NCBI GenBank assembly: GCA_027306505.1
Contig: DAHUZP010000070.1
Span: 1-34,249 of the forward strand
DNA length: 34,249 nt
Source of the DNA: Thermoplasmata archaeon
Lineage (GTDB): Archaea; Thermoplasmatota; Thermoplasmata; Lutacidiplasmatales; UBA184
Direction: 5' to 3'
The translations under genes and the position numbers were made by a program. This document shows positions 31,173 to 34,249 of this stretch, piece by piece; the stretch's first letter is position 1, and the number at the start of each line of letters is the position of its first letter. The notes below the pieces were generated by a model. That model saw only the letters and a list, made by a program, of their open reading frames with translations, searched no databases and was not told where the DNA came from.

Positions 31173-33856
31173 CGGATGTGGTCGAGCGAGAACGAACCGA
31201 TGTTGAAGACCTTCTTGGTGAACGTGTAGGCGATCCAGGCGCGGGAGGCGACCTCACCCAGCCCTTTCACCGAGAGGTAGGTCTTGAGCTGCTCCACCTT
31301 GAGGTTGATCGAGCCGTCCATCATGTGCTCCAGCACCTGGACATCGGTCTCGCTGTGCATCCCGGTGTCGACGAGGTAGTAGGCGACGCACCTGTCGCGC
31401 TTGCGTCGGCCGACGAAGGGCTGGAGGAAGCGGAAGGAGGACTGCACGTCGTCGAGGTAGGCCGTGACCGTGCTCACGGTCTCGAAGACCAGCCGGTAGT
31501 ACTCCGCCTTGGTGCGGAAGTCCGCGGAGATCTCGTCGACCGCCTTCGCGAGGCTCTCCAGGAAGTTCCTGTCCTCGGTGGAGAGCATCGTGACGAGCGG
31601 GTCCGCCGTGGTCACGCCGAGGCTCATCGAGTAGAGGTCGACATAGCGTACGAGGCCCTTCTTCTCGTACTCCATGTAGGAAGGCAGGACCACGGTCATC
31701 TCCTCGCGGAGCGAGGTCGCCGCCTTGTCGGAGAGGATCCAGAGCACCGGGACCCCCTTCTTGAGGCCCTCCGCCGCCATGAGGCGCGCCATCACGTCCT
31801 TCCCCGTGTGGGAGGGAGCGTTGACGAGGATGCTGGTGCCGAGGGGGACGCCGCCCAAGAGGAGGTCGTCCAGACGGTTGACCCCGGTCTTGACCTTGTT
31901 CTGGGCGACCTCGGCCTTGAGGTCCTCCCTCGCCCGGTCGATCTCGGCGTCGGTCACGTCGCGCTCCTTGCGCTCGAGCTCCTCGAGCTTCTGGTTGAGG
32001 AAGGTCTCGCGCCCGCGAAGCTCCTCCTCCTTCTTCGTGATCTCCGCCTGGATGTCCTCGAGCCTCTGGAGCTTCTGCATCGCCTCCGGGCTCGCTCCCT
32101 CCTTCTTCGCGACCTCCATCTCGCGCATCTGCGCCTTGAGGGTCTGCTCCTTGATCCGGACCTCCTCCTCCCAGCGGATCAGCTCCTGTTCCTTGTAGGC
32201 GATCGGGGCCCGCTTCTTCTCGAACTCGTCCGCCTTGACCAGGAGCTCCTCGATCTTGGTCTTGAACTCGGTCTCTTTCGAGACGAGGGCGCGCTCCCTC
32301 GCCTCCACCGCGTCGAGCTTCGACTTGAGCTCCGAGTTGAGGTTCTTCGCGTCGAGCTTCGTGAGCTGCGCGTGGCGCTCGGCGAGCTCCTGCGAGCTCT
32401 TGAGCTTCTGGACCTCCTCCTCGGTCTTGATGAGCTTCCGGCGGAGCTCCGCCTCCTTCTCGGAGAACTCGCGCTCCTTCGTCTCCATCTCCTCCCGGAA
32501 GCGCGCTGAGAGCTCGTGCTGGGCCCCCGCCGAGGTGCCCGAGGTGGTGCGGGCCTTGTCGACCTCCTCTTCCAGGGACTTGATGCGGGAGTCGCGCTCG
32601 GCGAGGAGCTGCTGGGTGTCGATGGAGGAGCCGGAGGCTCGGGCGCTCTCGAGCTGCCGGCGGAGCTCCAGGATGTCCGCCTCCTTCGCCGCGATGGCCT
32701 CCTCCCGGGCCCGTGCCTCCCGGTTCCGGACGTACTTGATGACCGCGACGGAGCCCTTCTTGACGTGCTCGAGCTCCTCCTCGAGCTCCCGGCGTCGCGC
32801 CCGCTCCTCGTGGAGCTGACGGGTCAGCTCCTGCGCCTCCCGCAGGAGCTGGGCGGGCTCGAAGTTCTCCGCCTTCGCCTTGTCGAGCATGTCGGTGAGC
32901 CATTTCAGAACGGTCTCCTCGCGAGCGCGGATCTCCGTCTCCGTCACGGAGGGCTGAGGGGCGACCGCTTGGGCCCCCGCACCGGCCGGCGCTCCCCCTC
33001 TCCGAAGGGGCGGGACCCGACGTCCTCCGCCTTCCCGCCCTCCGGTCGTCGGCTCCGGTCGCACCGGGCTCGCTCCGGGGGTGGACGCCGGGGGAAGCGG
33101 GGCGCCTCCCGGGGCCGAGGTCGCGCCCGGGAGCATCGAGCCCCCGGGCGTGGAGGGGGAGGCGGAACCGTCCGGTCCCGGGGGAGCGGGCGGCTCCGGG
33201 GGACCCGAGGGAGGGGAGAGGTCGGAGGTGGGTGCCGGGGGCTCCCCGGCAAGAGGCCCGCTCCCGGTCCCCGAGACCGAGGGGGCGGGGCCGGTCACGC
33301 CGCCAGCAGCGGCGGCAGGCGAGGAAAGCGAAGCGTCCGGGGCGGGGGGCTCGGGAGGGGAGGAAGAGGCGCTCGCCTCACCGTGGGCTCCCCGGTGCCC
33401 CGAGGGGCTCCCGCCCTTGGTCGGAGGGGGCCCTCCCTCCTTGATCCAGTTCTCCATGACGCTGTCGTCGCCCGCGACCCAGCGCTTGAGGAGGTCCTCC
33501 GATTGGGCGTTCTTCGCCAGGATGCCCTTGGGGCGGCCCCGCGAGCGAGGTCGCTCGCTCCCGGTGCGCTTGCGGTCGGCGAGCCACTTCTCAAGCAGGG
33601 GGTCCGGCGACTCGGTCGAGTTAGGCTCCCCTTCCCTCAGCTTCAGGATCTCTTCGTTGGTGAACCCGAGCTCCAGTAGACGCGGGTCCGGAGCGAGCCG
33701 GACCTCGTTCGGCTCCTGGAACCCGGCCCCCGCGAGCTTCTCCGCCCGCTCGTGGGACACATGGAGGACCCCCTCGAGCCGGTCGATCAAGGCTTCCCGG
33801 GCGAGGGGCGTGCTCCCTTGCGGGGGAAGCGTCGAGCGTTGGGACGCTTCCGCCAT
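31169..33856 (-). CDS. AT-hook/coiled-coil protein with C-terminal KaiC/RAD55-like domain
   Basis: 895 aa of unknown function. Residues 17-75 form a helix-hairpin-helix or SAM-like helical domain (HVSHERAEKLAGAGF). Three short L/V-x-x-W helices follow (LLEKWL 87-92, LLKRWV 122-127, VMENWI 133-138). An AT-hook-like RGRPK sits at 106-110. Residues 140-300 are Pro/Ser/Gly-rich and disordered. Residues 310-650 are heptad-rich, charged coiled coil, able to reach about 50 nm. From about 655 (KTGVNRLDDLLLGGVPLGTSILV) a RecA/KaiC-type domain of RAD55/FlaH appearance follows. Its P-loop reads APSHTGKD (680-687): the first Gly is Ala and the S/T after Lys is Asp, so ATP hydrolysis is doubtful. TATA at 33886-33895; ATG 33856. 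It is coupled to a membrane protein gene downstream. Confidence 0.88.
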   Translation of the reverse strand: MAEASQRSTLPPQGSTPLAREALIDRLEGVLHVSHERAEKLAGAGFQEPNEVRLAPDPRLLELGFTNEEILKLREGEPNSTESPDPLLEKWLADRKRTGSERPRSRGRPKGILAKNAQSEDLLKRWVAGDDSVMENWIKEGGPPPTKGGSPSGHRGAHGEASASSSPPEPPAPDASLSSPAAAAGGVTGPAPSVSGTGSGPLAGEPPAPTSDLSPPSGPPEPPAPPGPDGSASPSTPGGSMLPGATSAPGGAPLPPASTPGASPVRPEPTTGGREGGGRRVPPLRRGGAPAGAGAQAVAPQPSVTETEIRAREETVLKWLTDMLDKAKAENFEPAQLLREAQELTRQLHEERARRRELEEELEHVKKGSVAVIKYVRNREARAREEAIAAKEADILELRRQLESARASGSSIDTQQLLAERDSRIKSLEEEVDKARTTSGTSAGAQHELSARFREEMETKEREFSEKEAELRRKLIKTEEEVQKLKSSQELAERHAQLTKLDAKNLNSELKSKLDAVEARERALVSKETEFKTKIEELLVKADEFEKKRAPIAYKEQELIRWEEEVRIKEQTLKAQMREMEVAKKEGASPEAMQKLQRLEDIQAEITKKEEELRGRETFLNQKLEELERKERDVTDAEIDRAREDLKAEVAQNKVKTGVNRLDDLLLGGVPLGTSILVNAPSHTGKDVMARLMAAEGLKKGVPVLWILSDKAATSLREEMTVVLPSYMEYEKKGLVRYVDLYSMSLGVTTADPLVTMLSTEDRNFLESLAKAVDEISADFRTKAEYYRLVFETVSTVTAYLDDVQSSFRFLQPFVGRRKRDRCVAYYLVDTGMHSETDVQVLEHMMDGSINLKVEQLKTYLSVKGLGEVASRAWIAYTFTKKVFNIGSFSLDHIR

Positions 33857-33885
33857 GACGTGCCTTAACCCTAGCCACCGGCTGG

Positions 33886-33895
33886 ATATTTATAC
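33886..33895 (-). promoter_or_regulatory. TATA box of the coiled-coil/KaiC-like gene
   Basis: GTATAAATAT on the minus strand, the clearest TATA box of the window together with that of the SRP RNA. It lies about 35 nt upstream of the ATG and predicts a leader under 10 nt. Confidence 0.75.
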
Positions 33896-33913
33896 TGGTC
33901 GCCGGCGGCGCCC

Positions 33914-34001
33914 TCAGTAGGCTCCGACATCCCATGACCGTCATCGAGCCGGAGGCCCCGTTCCCACGTTTCTCGCCGGAGGATTGACCGAAACCTACTG
34001 A
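33914..34001. repeat. 8-bp inverted repeat in the gap before the transposase
   Basis: TCAGTAGG (33914-33921) and CCTACTGA (33994-34001) flank 72 nt between the coiled-coil gene promoter and the transposase. They could be part of an insertion sequence end or a small element. Short arms mean chance cannot be excluded. The 172-bp gap holds no gene. Confidence 0.3.
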
Positions 34002-34005
34002 CTGC

Positions 34006-34031
34006 CATACTCACCCCTATGGGTCAGTATG
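34006..34031 (+). promoter_or_regulatory. Hairpin covering the transposase start codon
   Basis: CATACT-C-ACCC, loop CTAT, GGGT-C-AGTATG: ten pairs with one C/C mismatch. The ATG at 34029-34031 is inside the 3' arm. Such a structure would hide the start codon in read-through transcripts, a known way to restrain transposase expression, or the repeat could be part of the IS end. Confidence 0.45.
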
Positions 34032-34249
34032 TCCTTCATCAGGACCGTCACCAAGGGGGGGCGCAAGCACCGCCAGCGGGTCGAGTCGTACTGGGACCGT
34101 AAGGCCAAACGGTGCCGGACCGGTGTCCTCGAGCATCTGGGACCGGTGGACCCGGTCTATCCTCGGGCCCGGACCACCCTGCTCCAGACCCTCCCTCTGG
34201 AGACGCCCCACTTCGGTCTCCTCGCCACCCGCATCATGAGCGGAACCCT
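34029..34249 (+). CDS. Probable transposase, N-terminal part, cut by the window end
   Basis: Only the first 73 residues are present. SFIRTVTKGGRKHRQRVESYW, then RTGVLEHLGP, matches the N-terminal pattern of IS1634/ISNCY-type DDE transposases (strand with K-x-G-R, V-E-S-Y, and L-E-x-L-G at the end). The DDE catalytic core lies outside. The family assignment is by eye and tentative. The ATG at 34029 is in the 3' arm of a hairpin. The frame remains open to the window end, so there is no sign of decay. Confidence 0.6.
   Translation, partial: MSFIRTVTKGGRKHRQRVESYWDRKAKRCRTGVLEHLGPVDPVYPRARTTLLQTLPLETPHFGLLATRIMSGT

Overview
The window looks like a chromosomal segment from a high-GC archaeon, most likely euryarchaeal. 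Features that fit the uncultivated, GC-rich Thermoplasmatota-like lineages are many TATA-type promoters close to start codons, an archaeal SRP (7S) RNA gene, RadA, an archaeal-type FtsZ, an RNase P Pop5/Rnp2-like protein, Lrp/AsnC regulation and large secreted proteins rich in N-x-S/T sequons. The lineage is an inference; the archaeal assignment is firm. Coding density is very high, and GTG or TTG starts and short or absent leaders are common.

Layout. 1-5.8 kb (+ strand): ftsZ, a Pop5/Rnp2-like RNase P subunit, a single OB-fold protein, bifunctional purH, and an XPD/DinG-like helicase with unusual cysteine modules. 6.0-8.1 kb (- strand): a fused double short-chain dehydrogenase and a thioredoxin, divergent from a MutY-Nudix DNA glycosylase and a methyltransferase (8.3-10.5 kb, +). 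10.4-12.8 kb (- strand): an Lrp/AsnC regulator, a degenerate receiver protein and an FAD-linked oxidase in one probable operon. 13.0-16.5 kb (-): a giant Kelch-repeat surface protein. 16.5-16.8 kb: an intergenic region with several strong hairpins. 16.8-22.7 kb (-): hutH, radA, a methyltransferase, purC, a zinc-finger/Pro-rich protein and an acylphosphatase. 22.8-26.0 kb (+): an MMPL/RND-family membrane protein with large ectodomains, convergent with glyA (-). 27.5 kb: a hotdog thioesterase (+). 28.0-33.9 kb (-): two small paralogous proteins, the SRP RNA, a small membrane protein, a Trm112-like/methyltransferase protein, another small membrane protein, and a coiled-coil KaiC/RAD55-like protein with an AT-hook. 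The right edge holds the start of a probable transposase gene.

How the genes relate. PurH, PurC and GlyA suggest a folate-dependent purine route, with 10-formyl-THF use at PurH and C1 supply from serine at GlyA. HutH adds histidine breakdown. The MutY-Nudix protein, thioredoxin and reductase neighbours suggest redox and oxidative-damage functions. RadA, the helicase, the OB-fold protein and MutY are genome maintenance. The least explained items are the AT-hook/coiled-coil/degenerate P-loop protein coupled to a membrane protein, the tandem 99-aa paralogs beside the SRP RNA, a repeated G-rich motif at 27.4-28.5 kb, and the hairpin cluster at 16.7-16.84 kb.
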